64,000 nt of DNA from Streptomyces sp. SPB162 (lineage in GTDB: Bacteria > Actinomycetota > Actinomycetes > Streptomycetales > Streptomycetaceae): assembly GCF_029504575.1 (NCBI RefSeq), contig NZ_JAQFII010000001.1, positions 3,789,001 to 3,853,000 on the forward strand, read 5' to 3'. The notes below the pieces were generated by a model. The model saw only the letters and a list, made by a program, of their open reading frames with translations. It had not been told where the DNA came from and did no database searches. Position 1 is the first letter of the stretch. The number at the start of each line of letters is the position of its first letter. The translations under genes were made by a program, and so were the position numbers. Shown here one piece after another: positions 44,619 to 53,518 of the stretch.

Positions 44619-44645
44619 AGCCCCCCGCCTACCGGGCGGGGGGCT
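44619..44645 (+). terminator. terminator after the Dabb gene
   Basis: Inverted repeat agccccccgc / gcggggggct with a 7-base loop, about 80 bases past the Dabb stop and 100 bases before sigF. Confidence 0.7.
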
Positions 44646-44745
44646 TTGGCGTGTCCCGTCAAGGTCAACTCACCGCTCAACACGGCGTTATCGGGTGCTT
44701 GCGTACAGTGCACATGAATTGTGATGCTATGACCGCTTTTGCCGG

Positions 44746-45597
44746 ATGAGTGGACCGATGAGGGGTGGTGTGTCCGTGTCGGCCCGAGCGGCGTCAACAA
44801 CTTTCGCCCGCAGCAGGACGAGTACGCCGAATGCCAACGCTCTGGAGGCGCGGGCGCTGACGACCGTACTGTTCGAGGAGATCTCCGGACTCGAACCCGG
44901 GACGCCCGAACACGCACGCGTGCGGGCCGCGCTGATCGAGGTCAACCTGCCCCTCGTCCGCTACGCGGCGGCTCGCTTCCGGAGCCGGAACGAGCCCATG
45001 GAGGACGTCGTCCAGGTCGGCACCATCGGGCTGATCAACGCCATCGACCGGTTCGATCCGGAGCGGGGTGTGCAGTTCCCGACCTTCGCCATGCCCACGG
45101 TGGTGGGGGAGATCAAACGTTACTTCAGGGACAACGTGCGGACCGTCCACGTGCCCCGCCGACTCCATGAGCTGTGGGTCCAGGTGAGCGGGGCGATCGA
45201 GGACCTGACGGTGCTGCACGGGCGCACGCCGACCACCGGGGAGATCGCCGAGCGGCTGAAGCTGGCCGAGGAGGAGGTGCTGGCCTGCCTGGAGGCGGGG
45301 CGGGCGTACCACGCGACCTCCCTGGAGGCCGCTCAGGAGGGCGACGGGGCTCCGGGGCTGCTGGACCGGCTCGGGTACGAGGATCCGGCGCTGGTCGGGG
45401 TCGAGCACCGCGATCTCGTCAGGCATCTGCTCGTACAGCTGCCCGAACGGGAGCGGCGGATCCTGATGCTGCGCTACTTCGGCAATCTGACGCAGTCCCA
45501 GATCAGTGCCGAGTTGGGCGTCTCGCAGATGCACGTGTCCCGGTTGCTCTCCCGCAGCTTCGCCCGGCTGAGGTCCGCAAACCAGCTCGAAGCGTAA
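44746..45597 (+). CDS. sigF: RNA polymerase sigma factor SigF-like (SigB/SigF group)
   Basis: 283 residues; a GTG at 44770 is an alternative start. Region 2: [64 protein letters not shown]. Region 3: [19 protein letters not shown]. Region 4: [45 protein letters not shown]. This is the Bacillus SigB/SigF-type group controlled by anti-sigma kinases. The sigF symbol rests on gene order: in S. coelicolor sigF lies beside sigN near tadA and upp. SigF works in spore maturation there. Confidence 0.85.
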   Translation: MSGPMRGGVSVSARAASTTFARSRTSTPNANALEARALTTVLFEEISGLEPGTPEHARVRAALIEVNLPLVRYAAARFRSRNEPMEDVVQVGTIGLINAIDRFDPERGVQFPTFAMPTVVGEIKRYFRDNVRTVHVPRRLHELWVQVSGAIEDLTVLHGRTPTTGEIAERLKLAEEEVLACLEAGRAYHATSLEAAQEGDGAPGLLDRLGYEDPALVGVEHRDLVRHLLVQLPERERRILMLRYFGNLTQSQISAELGVSQMHVSRLLSRSFARLRSANQLEA

Positions 45598-45614
45598 CCC
45601 TTGAGGAGGAACCG

Positions 45615-45676
45615 TCCTGCAGAAATATGTCGACTTGGCGCTACAGCGTGTTGCCGACATGTGACATTCTGCAGGA
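45615..45676. promoter_or_regulatory. nested inverted repeat upstream of the sigN homologue
   Basis: Perfect 10-bp outer arms TCCTGCAGAA (45615-45624) and TTCTGCAGGA (45667-45676) enclose 6-bp inner arms ATGTCG (45627-45632) and CGACAT (45655-45660). It begins 17 bases after the sigF stop and ends just before the predicted sigN promoter. It could be a hairpin that ends sigF transcription or an operator. Confidence 0.6.
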
Positions 45677-45681
45677 ACCGC

Positions 45682-45707
45682 GTTTGTCGCGACCCGGCCT
45701 CCGGTAT
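45682..45707 (+). promoter_or_regulatory. SigB-type promoter of the sigN homologue
   Basis: GTTT (45682-45685) and CGGTAT (45702-45707) with a 16-base spacer, close to the GTTT-N14-16-GGGTAT consensus of SigB/SigF-group sigma factors. This suggests control by SigF, SigN itself or a relative. The start codon at 45766 lies about 50 bases downstream of the expected transcription start. Confidence 0.55.
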
Positions 45708-45765
45708 TCAGGTGGAGGAACAAACCGTCGTTCGCGACACCCGTCCGCGACCTCAAGGGGGTGGC

Positions 45766-46596
45766 ATGTCCGTTCAGGTGGGCAGTCCTCAGGTGCGCCG
45801 TACCAGCGCGCCAATCGATGCACGCACCGGCGAAGCCATCGACACCCGCACGCTGTCCCGTTCGCTGTTCCTGCGCCTCGCGGAACTGGCACAGGACAGT
45901 CCGGAAAGAACCTATGTGCGTGACACGCTCATCGAGCTGAATCTGCCACTTGTCCGGTATGCGGCGGCTCGCTTCCGCAGCCGCAACGAGCCGATGGAAG
46001 ACATCGTCCAAGTGGGCACGATCGGCCTGATCAAGGCCATCGACCGCTTCGACTGCAACCGCGGCGTGGAGTTCCCGACCTTCGCGATGCCCACCATCGT
46101 CGGCGAGGTGAAGCGGTTCTTCCGCGACACGTCGTGGTCGGTGCGGGTGCCGCGGCGGCTGCAGGAGCTGCGGCTGGCGCTCACCAAGGCGAGCGACGAG
46201 CTGGCGCAGAAGCTGGACCGGTCGCCGACGGTGGCCGAACTGGCGGTCTGCCTGGGCGTGTCCGAGGAGGACGTCGTCGACGGCCTCGCGGTCGGCAACG
46301 CCTACACGGCCAGCTCGCTGGACTCGCCGCCGCCCGAGGACGACGGCGGTGAGGGCACCCTCGCGGACCGCCTCGGCTACGAGGACACCGCGCTGGAGGG
46401 CGTGGAGTACCGCGAGTCGCTCAAGCCGCTGCTGGCCCAACTCCCGCCGCGCGAGCGCCAGATCATCATGCTGCGGTTCTTCGCGAACATGACGCAGTCG
46501 CAGATCGGCGAGGAGGTCGGCATCTCCCAGATGCACGTCTCCCGGCTGCTCACCCGCACACTGGCGCAGCTCCGGGACGGCCTGACAGCCGAATAG
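45766..46596 (+). CDS. sigN: RNA polymerase sigma factor SigN-like (SigB/SigF group)
   Basis: 276 residues from the ATG at 45766 (MSVQVGSPQVRR), preceded by AAGGGGG. The core is closely related to the upstream sigma factor ([76 protein letters not shown]), so the two genes are paralogues. It has a SigB-type promoter and a large inverted repeat of its own. The sigN symbol comes from gene order as in S. coelicolor and is less sure than the family. Confidence 0.85.
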   Translation: MSVQVGSPQVRRTSAPIDARTGEAIDTRTLSRSLFLRLAELAQDSPERTYVRDTLIELNLPLVRYAAARFRSRNEPMEDIVQVGTIGLIKAIDRFDCNRGVEFPTFAMPTIVGEVKRFFRDTSWSVRVPRRLQELRLALTKASDELAQKLDRSPTVAELAVCLGVSEEDVVDGLAVGNAYTASSLDSPPPEDDGGEGTLADRLGYEDTALEGVEYRESLKPLLAQLPPRERQIIMLRFFANMTQSQIGEEVGISQMHVSRLLTRTLAQLRDGLTAE

Positions 46597-46640
46597 ACCG
46601 GTCCGCCACCCTGCTGACGTTCCGTCAGTAGACTGGCGCG

Positions 46641-47414
46641 ATGGTCGCGATGGTACGGATGTCCGGCCGCCGGGGCGCGGCACTCGCCGTCCCGGCGGTT
46701 GGCGCGGTCCTGCTGCTGGCGATGACGACGGCCGGCTGCGGAGCGGCGGGCGACGACGGGTACGTGGCGGTCGGCGGGGTCGGTCCCTCGCAGGGCGGCG
46801 CGACGGGGGACGTACCGCCGGTCGGACCGGTCGTGATGGTGCCGCTGGACGGCCCCGCACCGCCGGGTCCCGGCAGACCGTCCGCGTCGGGCGAACCGTC
46901 CGCGCCCGGAACGGCTCAAGGATCGCCCGGATCGGTTCCAGGATCGACAAGGACCCCGGGCACCGCGCACGGTGGCTCCGCCTCGGCCGGGAACGGCTCC
47001 CCGGGGACATCGGCGCCGGGAGACAGCGGTTCGACGGCGCCCGCGCCGCCCGGAACGACGCCCGGAACCACACCGCCGCACACGTCCCCACCGGGCACGA
47101 CCCCGCCGGCGACGCCCGCACGGCTGACCGTGAGCACGCCGAAGCGCGCTCCGGCCGCGGACCGGTGGTGCGAGAAGGTGACGGTCACCTTCACCAATTC
47201 CGGCGGCAGAGCGGCGACTTCCGGCAACGTCACGTTCGGCACCCACATCATCGGCGGCCTCGGCATCGACTGGGCGACGATCGAGACCACGAAACCGGTG
47301 CCGGTGCCCCTGGCGGGCGGCGCCTCCAAGGCGCAGACCTGGGAGGTCTGCGTGGACGCCTGGCGCGTTCCGCTGGGCATGCACGTCGAGACCCGGGACG
47401 TCACCCTCACGTGA
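46641..47414 (+). CDS. exported lipoprotein with a Pro/Ser/Thr-rich linker
   Basis: 257 residues. Signal peptide ends in a lipobox (LAMTTAGC; Cys about 33), so the mature protein should be lipid-anchored outside the membrane. A long low-complexity linker follows (about 45-155; PGTTPGTTPPHTSPPGTT). The C-terminal domain (about 160-257) has two Cys (RWCEKVTVTFTNSGGR and WEVCVDAW), like a small immunoglobulin-like fold. It follows sigN by 45 bases on the same strand. Function unknown; a start at the third ATG (about 46659) is possible. Confidence 0.75.
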   Translation: MVAMVRMSGRRGAALAVPAVGAVLLLAMTTAGCGAAGDDGYVAVGGVGPSQGGATGDVPPVGPVVMVPLDGPAPPGPGRPSASGEPSAPGTAQGSPGSVPGSTRTPGTAHGGSASAGNGSPGTSAPGDSGSTAPAPPGTTPGTTPPHTSPPGTTPPATPARLTVSTPKRAPAADRWCEKVTVTFTNSGGRAATSGNVTFGTHIIGGLGIDWATIETTKPVPVPLAGGASKAQTWEVCVDAWRVPLGMHVETRDVTLT

Positions 47415-47450
47415 GCGACGTGCCCCGGGCCGTTGCCGTCGGGCGGTGCG

Positions 47451-47639
47451 TCAGCGCATCGCGAGCGCGACGACTCCGGCGATCACCAGGACGGCGACGA
47501 CGATGCCGATGATCAGGCCCACGCGCTTGCCGGACCCGGTCTGGGCCTGCTGCTGCTGCAGTTGCTGCGGCTCCTCGACGAAGGCGCGGAACATCTGGGT
47601 GTCGCCGGCGGGGTCGTAGTTGTTCTCAGGGTTCGACAT
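47451..47639 (-). CDS. small single-pass membrane protein
   Basis: 62 residues from the ATG at 47639. Acidic N terminus (MSNPENNYDPAGDTQMFRAFVEEP), a Gln run (QQLQQQQAQ), and one C-terminal helix (RVGLIIGIVVAVLVIAGVVALAM). Topology looks like a tail-anchored protein. Convergent with the lipoprotein gene. Function unknown. Confidence 0.7.
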   Translation of the reverse strand: MSNPENNYDPAGDTQMFRAFVEEPQQLQQQQAQTGSGKRVGLIIGIVVAVLVIAGVVALAMR

Positions 47640-47778
47640 GCTGCCCGACCTTAGCGAACAAGCGGAATCACGGGCACCCCCGGGTACGTCTCCAGCCACT
47701 CCTCCGGCCGTACGCCCCGGGCACATTCAGGGCTATTCGGCCGGCGCAGGAATACCACCCGCCGCCGCCCGGTTGACG

Positions 47779-48720
47779 ATGCCCATGGCACGCATCGGAA
47801 CATCTGATCTGGACGTCTTCCCGCTCGCCCTCGGCGGCAACGTGTTCGGCTGGACGGCCGACGAGGCGCAGAGCTTCGCCGTGCTGGACGCGTACGCGGC
47901 GGCGGGCGGCAACTTCGTCGACACCGCCGACGGGTACTCGGCGTGGGCTCCGGGCAACTCCGGCGGTGAGTCGGAGACCCTCATCGGGAAGTGGCTGGCC
48001 TCACGCGGCAACCGTGACGCGATCGTGGTGGCCACCAAGGTGAGCAGCCACCCGCAGTTCAAGGGATTGCGGGCCGCGAACATCCGGGCCGCCGCCGAGG
48101 CCTCGCTGCGCCGGCTCGGCACCGATCACATCGACCTCTACTACACGCACTTCGACGACCCGCAGGTCCCGGTCGAGGAGATCCTCGGCGCTCTGGACGC
48201 GCTGGTGCGCGAGGGCAAGGTGCGGCACATCGCCGCGTCGAACATCTCCCCGGAGCGGCTGTCGGCCTCGCTGGCCGCCTCCGAGCGGGAGGGGCTGCCC
48301 TCGTACGTCGCCCTGCAGCAGCTCTACAACCTGGTGGAACGCACGGAGTACGAAGGCGCGATGGCCGAGGTCGTCGCCTCGCACGGCCTGTCGTCGGTCC
48401 CCTACTACGCACTGGCCTCGGGGTTCCTGACCGGCAAGTACCGTGCCGGCGTCACGGTGGACAGCCCGCGGGCGGGCGGCGCGGGGAAGTACCTGGCGAC
48501 CGAGCGGGGGCAGCGGGTGCTGGCGGCGCTGGACGAGGTCGCGCAGGCGCACGACGCCGAGGTCCCGACCGTGGCGCTGGCCTGGCTGGCGGCGCAGCCG
48601 ACGGTGGCGGCGCCGATCGCCAGCGCGCGCACGGTGGAGCAGCTGCCGGCGCTGCTGGCGGTGGCGGACCTGAAGCTGACGGCGGAAGAGCTGGACCAGT
48701 TGACGGCCGCATCGGCCTGA
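47779..48720 (+). CDS. aldo/keto reductase
   Basis: 313 residues from the ATG at 47779 (or 47785, MARIGTSDLDVFPLALGG). TIM-barrel NADPH-dependent oxidoreductase. Seen: catalytic Asp/Tyr region FVDTADGYSAW, Lys in VVATKVSSH, and His in LDLYYTHFDDP-type stretch (IDLYYTHFDDPQVPVEEILGALDALVREGKVRHIAASNIS). Cofactor-binding end PTVAAPIASARTVEQLPALL. The substrate is unknown. A good terminator follows. Confidence 0.9.
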   Translation: MPMARIGTSDLDVFPLALGGNVFGWTADEAQSFAVLDAYAAAGGNFVDTADGYSAWAPGNSGGESETLIGKWLASRGNRDAIVVATKVSSHPQFKGLRAANIRAAAEASLRRLGTDHIDLYYTHFDDPQVPVEEILGALDALVREGKVRHIAASNISPERLSASLAASEREGLPSYVALQQLYNLVERTEYEGAMAEVVASHGLSSVPYYALASGFLTGKYRAGVTVDSPRAGGAGKYLATERGQRVLAALDEVAQAHDAEVPTVALAWLAAQPTVAAPIASARTVEQLPALLAVADLKLTAEELDQLTAASA

Positions 48721-48780
48721 CCTGCAGCCGGCGTAACGCCTGACCTGCGGGCCGGTGCAACAAAGGCACCTCCCACCCTG

Positions 48781-48823
48781 AGAACCGCCCGTCCCGCTTT
48801 ACCGGCGACGGGCGGTTCTTTTG
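48781..48823 (+). terminator. rho-independent terminator after the aldo/keto reductase
   Basis: Inverted repeat agaaccgcccgtc / gacgggcggttct followed by TTTTGGGTTTT, one of few hairpins in the window with a real T-tract. Confidence 0.85.
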
Positions 48824-48854
48824 GGTTTTCTTGACCCGATTCAGTCGTGATTCA

Positions 48855-48896
48855 TTTGCCTGTAGCAACCAACCACTTTACAGTTGCTTAGGGCAA
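48855..48896 (+). promoter_or_regulatory. promoter and GTTGC-N5-GCAAC palindrome before the MarR gene
   Basis: TTGCCT (48855-48860) and TACAGT (48878-48883) are 17 bases apart. The palindrome GTTGC-N5-GCAAC (48882-48896) overlaps the predicted transcription start; a related half site gtagcaacc is at 48861. This is where an autorepressing MarR regulator would bind. Confidence 0.55.
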
Positions 48897-48928
48897 CCAA
48901 TAAGGCCAGCGAGAGGATCGGCGGGACC

Positions 48929-49489
48929 GTGGCGACGAAGGAGCACTGCGTGGAGCTCGCGCGCCAGCTGCGCGTCGTCGTCGGCGTCGGCAGGGAAGTG
49001 GGCCGGGCACTACCGCCCGAGACCCCGCCCGCGATCGTCGGGGCGCTCATGGCTCTCGGCCGGTACGGCGAGATGCGAATGAGCAAGCTCGCCGAATATC
49101 TCGATATCGACATATCGGTCACCAGTCGACATGTCGCTCATCTCGCCGAGCGCGGCTGGATCGTCCGCACGGCCGACGCCCTGGACAAACGATCCCGGCT
49201 GCTGCGCCTGAGCACGCACGGGGAAAAGGTGCTGGCCGCCTCTTCCGACCGTGCCGCCGAGGTGCTGGTGGCCCACCTGAGCGATTGGTCCGACGACGAC
49301 GTCGACCAACTGTCCGGCCTGCTGGAGCGGCTGCGCCTGAGTTTCGGCGACTGCCGGCCCCAGCACCGTACGAGTGCCGCTGACACGACGAGCGCGGCCG
49401 GCGCGACGAGTACGGCCGGCGCGACGAGCGCGGCCGGCCCGGCCGTCCTGGCCGGAGCACCCCACCCACCCCGTACACACGCGAACTGA
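48929..49489 (+). CDS. MarR family transcriptional regulator
   Basis: 186 residues from a GTG at 48929; a TTG at 48884 would fall at or before the predicted transcription start. Winged helix: RYGEMRMSKLAEYLDIDISVTSRHVAHLAERGWIVRTADALDKRSRLLRLSTHGEKVL. The C terminus has Thr-Ser-Ala-Ala-Gly-type repeats (TSAAGATSTAGATSAAG). It lies 11 bases before the MFS transporter gene on the same strand and probably represses that operon in the absence of a ligand, likely a toxic compound. Confidence 0.9.
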   Translation: MATKEHCVELARQLRVVVGVGREVGRALPPETPPAIVGALMALGRYGEMRMSKLAEYLDIDISVTSRHVAHLAERGWIVRTADALDKRSRLLRLSTHGEKVLAASSDRAAEVLVAHLSDWSDDDVDQLSGLLERLRLSFGDCRPQHRTSAADTTSAAGATSTAGATSAAGPAVLAGAPHPPRTHAN

Positions 49490-49500
49490 CAAGGACGAAG

Positions 49501-51963
49501 ATGGCTACAACCACACCCACCGGTGTGCGGGAGGCGGAAGCCCACGGCGGGCACGCGGCCCCCATGTCGCACCGGCAGATCATGGAGGCGCTGTCCGGGC
49601 TGCTGCTCGGCCTGTTCGTGGCGATCCTCTCCTCCACGATCGTCTCCAACGCCCTGCCCACCATCCTCGCGGACATCGGCGGCGGCCAGAGCGCGTACAC
49701 CTGGGTGGTCACCGCCGCCCTGCTCGCGGTCACCGCCACCACCCCGCTCTGGGGCAAGATGTCCGACCTGGTCAACAAGAAGCTGCTGATCCAGATAGCC
49801 CTGGTCATCTACGTACTGGGTTCGATCATCGCCGGGTTCTCCACCAACCCCGGCATGCTGATCGCCTGCCGCGTGCTCCAGGGCGTCGGCGCCGGCGGTC
49901 TGTCGGCCCTCACCCAGGTGATCATGGCCGCGATGATCTCCCCGCGTGAGCGCGGCCGCTACAGCGGCTACCTCGGCGCGGTCTTCGCCGTCGCGACCGT
50001 CGGCGGCCCGCTGGTCGGCGGCGTCATCGTCGACACCGACTGGCTCGGCTGGCGCTGGTGCTTCTACGTCGGCGTACCGTTCGCGATCATCGCGCTCATC
50101 GTGCTGCAGAAGACGCTGCACCTGCCGGTGGTCAAGCGGAAGGTCAAGATCGACTGGTCCGGGGCGTTCTTCATCTCCGCGGCCGTCAGTCTGCTGATGA
50201 TCTGGGTCTCGCTCGGCGGCACCAACTACCCGTGGATGTCCTGGCAGACCTACGTGATGGTGCCCGGCGCCGTCCTGCTCGGCCTGATCTTCCTGTTCGT
50301 CGAGTCCAAGGCGTCCGAGCCGATCATCCCGCTGCGGCTGTTCCGCAACAAGACGATCACCCTCACGTCGATCGCGTCCCTCTTCGTCGGCGTCGCGATG
50401 TTCGCCGGCACCGTCTTCCTCAGCCAGTACTTCCAGCTGGCGCGCGGCAAGACCCCGACCATGTCCGGCGTCATGACCATCCCGCTCATCGCGGGTCTGT
50501 TCATCTCCTCCACCGTCTCGGGCCAGGTCATCACCAGGACCGGCCGCTGGAAGGGCTTCCTGGTCGGCGGTGGCGTCTTCCTGACGGCCGGCTCCGCGAC
50601 GCTGGGCCTGCTGCGCTACGACACCCCGTACTGGCAGGTCGCCGTCTACATGGCGCTCCTGGGGCTCGGCGTCGGCATGATGATGCAGAACCTCGTGCTC
50701 GCCGTGCAGAACCAGGTCACGCCCGCCGACCTCGGCGCGGCCAGCTCGCTCGTCACGTTCTTCCGTTCGCTCGGTGGCGCGGTCGGCGTCTCGGCGCTCG
50801 GCGCCGTCCTCGGCAGCCGCGTCACGAACCTGGTCTCCGACGGCCTCGCGGCGCTCGGCATCAAGGGCGGCGACGGCGGCGGCATCCCGGACGTCGCCAC
50901 GCTCCCGGCCCCGGTCAAGGGCGTCGTGGAGAGCGCGTACGGGCGCGGCATCGGTGACGCCTTCCTGTACGCGGCACCGTTCGCGCTCGTCGCCCTCCTC
51001 CTGGTGATCTTCGTCAAGGAGGTCGCGCTCAAGACCAACAGCGGCCTGCAGCAGGTCGCGGGCGCGGAAGCGGCCTCCGCCGGCGGCACGGAAAGCACCG
51101 GTGGCGCCGAGACGGCCACCCTGCCCGCGACCTCCTTCGCCAAGGAGGTGGCCGCCATGACCCCGGTGGCGGTGCTGGATGACCGGCCAGGCGACGGCGG
51201 CACGGCCGTCTTCGGCACCGTCAAGATCACCGACGGTACGGCCATCCACCACGCCAAGGTCACGCTGATCTCGCTCCAGGGACAGCAGCTGGGCAAGTCC
51301 GTCACCGGCACCGACGGCCGCTACCTCCTCCAGGCGCCCGGCGCCGGCTCGTACGTCCTGATCGCGGCGGCCGACGGCCACCAGCCGCAGGCGTCGACGG
51401 TGCTCGTCGGCGACACCGCACTCGCCTTCGACGTGGTGCTCAGCGGCGCCGGCGGACTCGCCGGCACCGTGCTGGGCGCGATCGACGGCCTGCCGGTCGT
51501 CGAGGCGATGGTCGTCGTGACGGACGTGCGCGGCGAGGTGCTGGGCACCGGCAAGACCGGCGACAGCGGCTCGTTCGCCTTCGGTGAGCTGCCCGCGGGC
51601 GACTTCACCGTCGCGGTGAACGCCCCCGGCTTCCGGCCCGCCGCGCTGCCGGTCGAGGTCGCCGGCGCCGGCGCCACCCGCGTCGAGGTCGTGCTCCAGC
51701 CCGGCGCACAGGTGCGCGGCGTCGTGCGGGCGGGCGCCGACCGGCGACCGCTGCCGGACGCCAAGGTCGTCCTGGTCGACGCGGCGGGGAACGTGGCCGG
51801 CACCACGACCACCGGTGCGGACGGCGCGTACGCCTTCACGGACCTCGACTCGGGCGAGTACTCGCTCGTCGCGAGCGGCTACCCGCCGCTGGCCACCGCG
51901 TTGAGCCTGCAGGGGCGCGGCGCCGAGGAGTTCGACGTCGAGCTCAACCACCCCGAGGGGTAA
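49501..51963 (+). CDS. MFS transporter (DHA2 family) with C-terminal carboxypeptidase-regulatory-like domains
   Basis: 820 residues. About 1-520: a 14-helix drug:H+ antiporter, with the motif A-like loop WGKMSDLVNKK and motif C-like GPLVGGVIVD. About 555-820: three successive transthyretin/CarboxypepD_reg-like domains (IFGTVKITDGTAIHHAKVTLISLQG..., LAGTVLGAIDGLPVVEAMVVVTD..., VRGVVRAGADRRPLPDAKVVLVD...), each about 80 residues. The fusion is longer than ordinary DHA2 proteins (about 480-550). The domain tail probably lies in the cytoplasm if there are 14 helices. Likely multidrug or metabolite exporter under the MarR gene. Confidence 0.92.
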   Translation: MATTTPTGVREAEAHGGHAAPMSHRQIMEALSGLLLGLFVAILSSTIVSNALPTILADIGGGQSAYTWVVTAALLAVTATTPLWGKMSDLVNKKLLIQIALVIYVLGSIIAGFSTNPGMLIACRVLQGVGAGGLSALTQVIMAAMISPRERGRYSGYLGAVFAVATVGGPLVGGVIVDTDWLGWRWCFYVGVPFAIIALIVLQKTLHLPVVKRKVKIDWSGAFFISAAVSLLMIWVSLGGTNYPWMSWQTYVMVPGAVLLGLIFLFVESKASEPIIPLRLFRNKTITLTSIASLFVGVAMFAGTVFLSQYFQLARGKTPTMSGVMTIPLIAGLFISSTVSGQVITRTGRWKGFLVGGGVFLTAGSATLGLLRYDTPYWQVAVYMALLGLGVGMMMQNLVLAVQNQVTPADLGAASSLVTFFRSLGGAVGVSALGAVLGSRVTNLVSDGLAALGIKGGDGGGIPDVATLPAPVKGVVESAYGRGIGDAFLYAAPFALVALLLVIFVKEVALKTNSGLQQVAGAEAASAGGTESTGGAETATLPATSFAKEVAAMTPVAVLDDRPGDGGTAVFGTVKITDGTAIHHAKVTLISLQGQQLGKSVTGTDGRYLLQAPGAGSYVLIAAADGHQPQASTVLVGDTALAFDVVLSGAGGLAGTVLGAIDGLPVVEAMVVVTDVRGEVLGTGKTGDSGSFAFGELPAGDFTVAVNAPGFRPAALPVEVAGAGATRVEVVLQPGAQVRGVVRAGADRRPLPDAKVVLVDAAGNVAGTTTTGADGAYAFTDLDSGEYSLVASGYPPLATALSLQGRGAEEFDVELNHPEG

Positions 51964-51972
51964 CGGGAACGG

Positions 51973-52004
51973 CCCCGGACTCCGGCGAATACCGGACTCC
52001 GGGG
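51973..52004 (+). terminator. probable hairpin after the MFS transporter gene
   Basis: Near-palindrome ccccggactccgg / ccggactccgggg with mismatches, 9 bases after the stop. It is weak and lacks a T-tract. The rest of the 257-base gap to the YceI gene shows no gene. Confidence 0.4.
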
Positions 52005-52220
52005 GACAGGCTTCCGGACGCTCGGCCCGCGCTCCTGCGGAGAGGCGCGGGCCGGTCCGGAGGAATCGGGATCCGAGCGACGGCCGGAGCAGGGGACGGC
52101 CGAGGCCGTCGCCGGGTCCCCTCGCCGGGCGTGCTCCGTCCAACGGGGCCGCCCGGCGGTCAACGGCACCACGGCCGGGCCCACGGGCGACCGGCGGAAC
52201 TCCACGGAAGGCGAACCTCG

Positions 52221-53048
52221 ATGAGCAGCCACGGCCTGCGGGCCCGCGTACGCACCAGGGACGGCTGGGCCGTCTCCCACGCGGTGCTGACCGTCACCGA
52301 TATGATGGGCAGTCAAATCGACCGCCAGGAGGCCGACTCCGACGGCGTCGTCCGTACCGGACCACTGCCCGCCGGCGCCTACACCGCCATCGTGACCGCG
52401 ATCGGCTACCTGCCGACGGCCTCGACCGCGATCGTCACCGCGTCGGGTTCCGCCGACGCCGGCACCGTGACGCTCTCCCGCGCGGGCGGCGTGGAACTGC
52501 CGCCGCCCGGCACCTGGACCATCGACCCCGCGCACTCCTCCGTCACCGCGACCGCCCAGCACCTCGGGATCTCCAGCGTGCAGGGCCGGTTCACGGCGTT
52601 CGACGGCCGGATCGAGATCGACGGGCGGACGACCGCGTCATCCGTCGTCGCCATCATCGAGGCCGCGTCGATCGACACCGGCAACGCCCTGCGGGACGCA
52701 CATCTGCGCTCCCCCGACTTCCTCGACACCGAGGCCCACTCGAAGATCGTGTACCGCAGCACGGGCGGCCTGGAGCCGGCCGGCGAGGAGCGCTGGACCG
52801 TGCAGGGCGAACTCACCCTGCACGGGGTGACGCGGCCCGTCGACCTCGACCTCGCGTACCTCGGCACGGGCCCCGACCCGTGGGGCGGTGTGCGCACCGC
52901 CTTCCGCGCCACCACCGAGCTGCGCCGCGCCGCCTTCGCGATGAACTACAACCAGGTCGTACAGGCCGGGATCGCCGCCATCGGCACCACGCTGAAGGTC
53001 GAACTGGCCATCCAGGCGGTGCGCGGGAGCGAACTGCCCGCCGTGTAG
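52221..53048 (+). CDS. YceI family protein with N-terminal carboxypeptidase-regulatory-like domain
   Basis: 275 residues from the ATG at 52221. 1-85: a transthyretin-like domain (RVRTRDGWAVSHAVLTVTDMMGSQIDRQEADSDGVVRTGPLPAGAYTAIVTAIGY), similar in pattern to the tail domains of the preceding transporter. 95-275: YceI lipocalin-like beta barrel (GTWTIDPAHSSVTATAQHLGISSVQGRFTAFDG; AHSKIVYRSTG; VQGELTLHGVTRPVDLDL). YceI proteins bind polyisoprenoid-type lipids. No signal peptide is visible. Confidence 0.88.
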   Translation: MSSHGLRARVRTRDGWAVSHAVLTVTDMMGSQIDRQEADSDGVVRTGPLPAGAYTAIVTAIGYLPTASTAIVTASGSADAGTVTLSRAGGVELPPPGTWTIDPAHSSVTATAQHLGISSVQGRFTAFDGRIEIDGRTTASSVVAIIEAASIDTGNALRDAHLRSPDFLDTEAHSKIVYRSTGGLEPAGEERWTVQGELTLHGVTRPVDLDLAYLGTGPDPWGGVRTAFRATTELRRAAFAMNYNQVVQAGIAAIGTTLKVELAIQAVRGSELPAV

Positions 53049-53053
53049 GGGCC

Positions 53054-53518
53054 CTACGCGAGCCGGGCCGGGAAGCCGCCGGTCGCGATCGGGCTCCAGC
53101 GCTCGGGGGTGATGCGGATCAGGGACTTGCCCTGCCGGATCATCGCGGCCCGGTACTCGTCCCAGTCCGGGTGCTCACCCGAGATGTTGCGGAAGTACTC
53201 GACGAGCGGCTCGACGGAGTCCGGGGCGTCGATGACCTCGGCCGAGCCGTCGACCTGCACCCACGGGCCGTTCCATTCGTCGGACAGGACGATGACGCTG
53301 GTCCGCGGATCCCGGCGGGCGTTGGCAGTCTTGGCCCGCTCCGGGTACGTCGATACGACGATCCGTCCGGAGTCGTCGACACCGCAGGTCAGCGGCGAGC
53401 CCTGGGGGCGTCCGTCCGCGCGGATGGTGAGCAGGATCGCGCGGTGGCGTGGGCGGACGAACTCCAGCAGTTCGTCGAGGGACGCCGTGGTGTTGGTGGC
53501 AATCGTTTTGGGAGCCAT
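53054..53518 (-). CDS. PPOX-class F420-dependent oxidoreductase-like protein
   Basis: 154 residues with the FMN/F420-binding split-barrel pattern: RPRHRAILLTIRADGRPQGSPLTCGVDDSGRIVVSTYPERAKTANARRDPRTSVIVLSDEWNGPWVQVDGSAEVID. A C-terminal helix with EYFRNISGEHPDWDEYRAAMIRQGKSLIRI follows. These enzymes reduce small substrates with F420H2 or flavin. Convergent with the YceI gene (5-base gap). Confidence 0.88.
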   Translation of the reverse strand: MAPKTIATNTTASLDELLEFVRPRHRAILLTIRADGRPQGSPLTCGVDDSGRIVVSTYPERAKTANARRDPRTSVIVLSDEWNGPWVQVDGSAEVIDAPDSVEPLVEYFRNISGEHPDWDEYRAAMIRQGKSLIRITPERWSPIATGGFPARLA

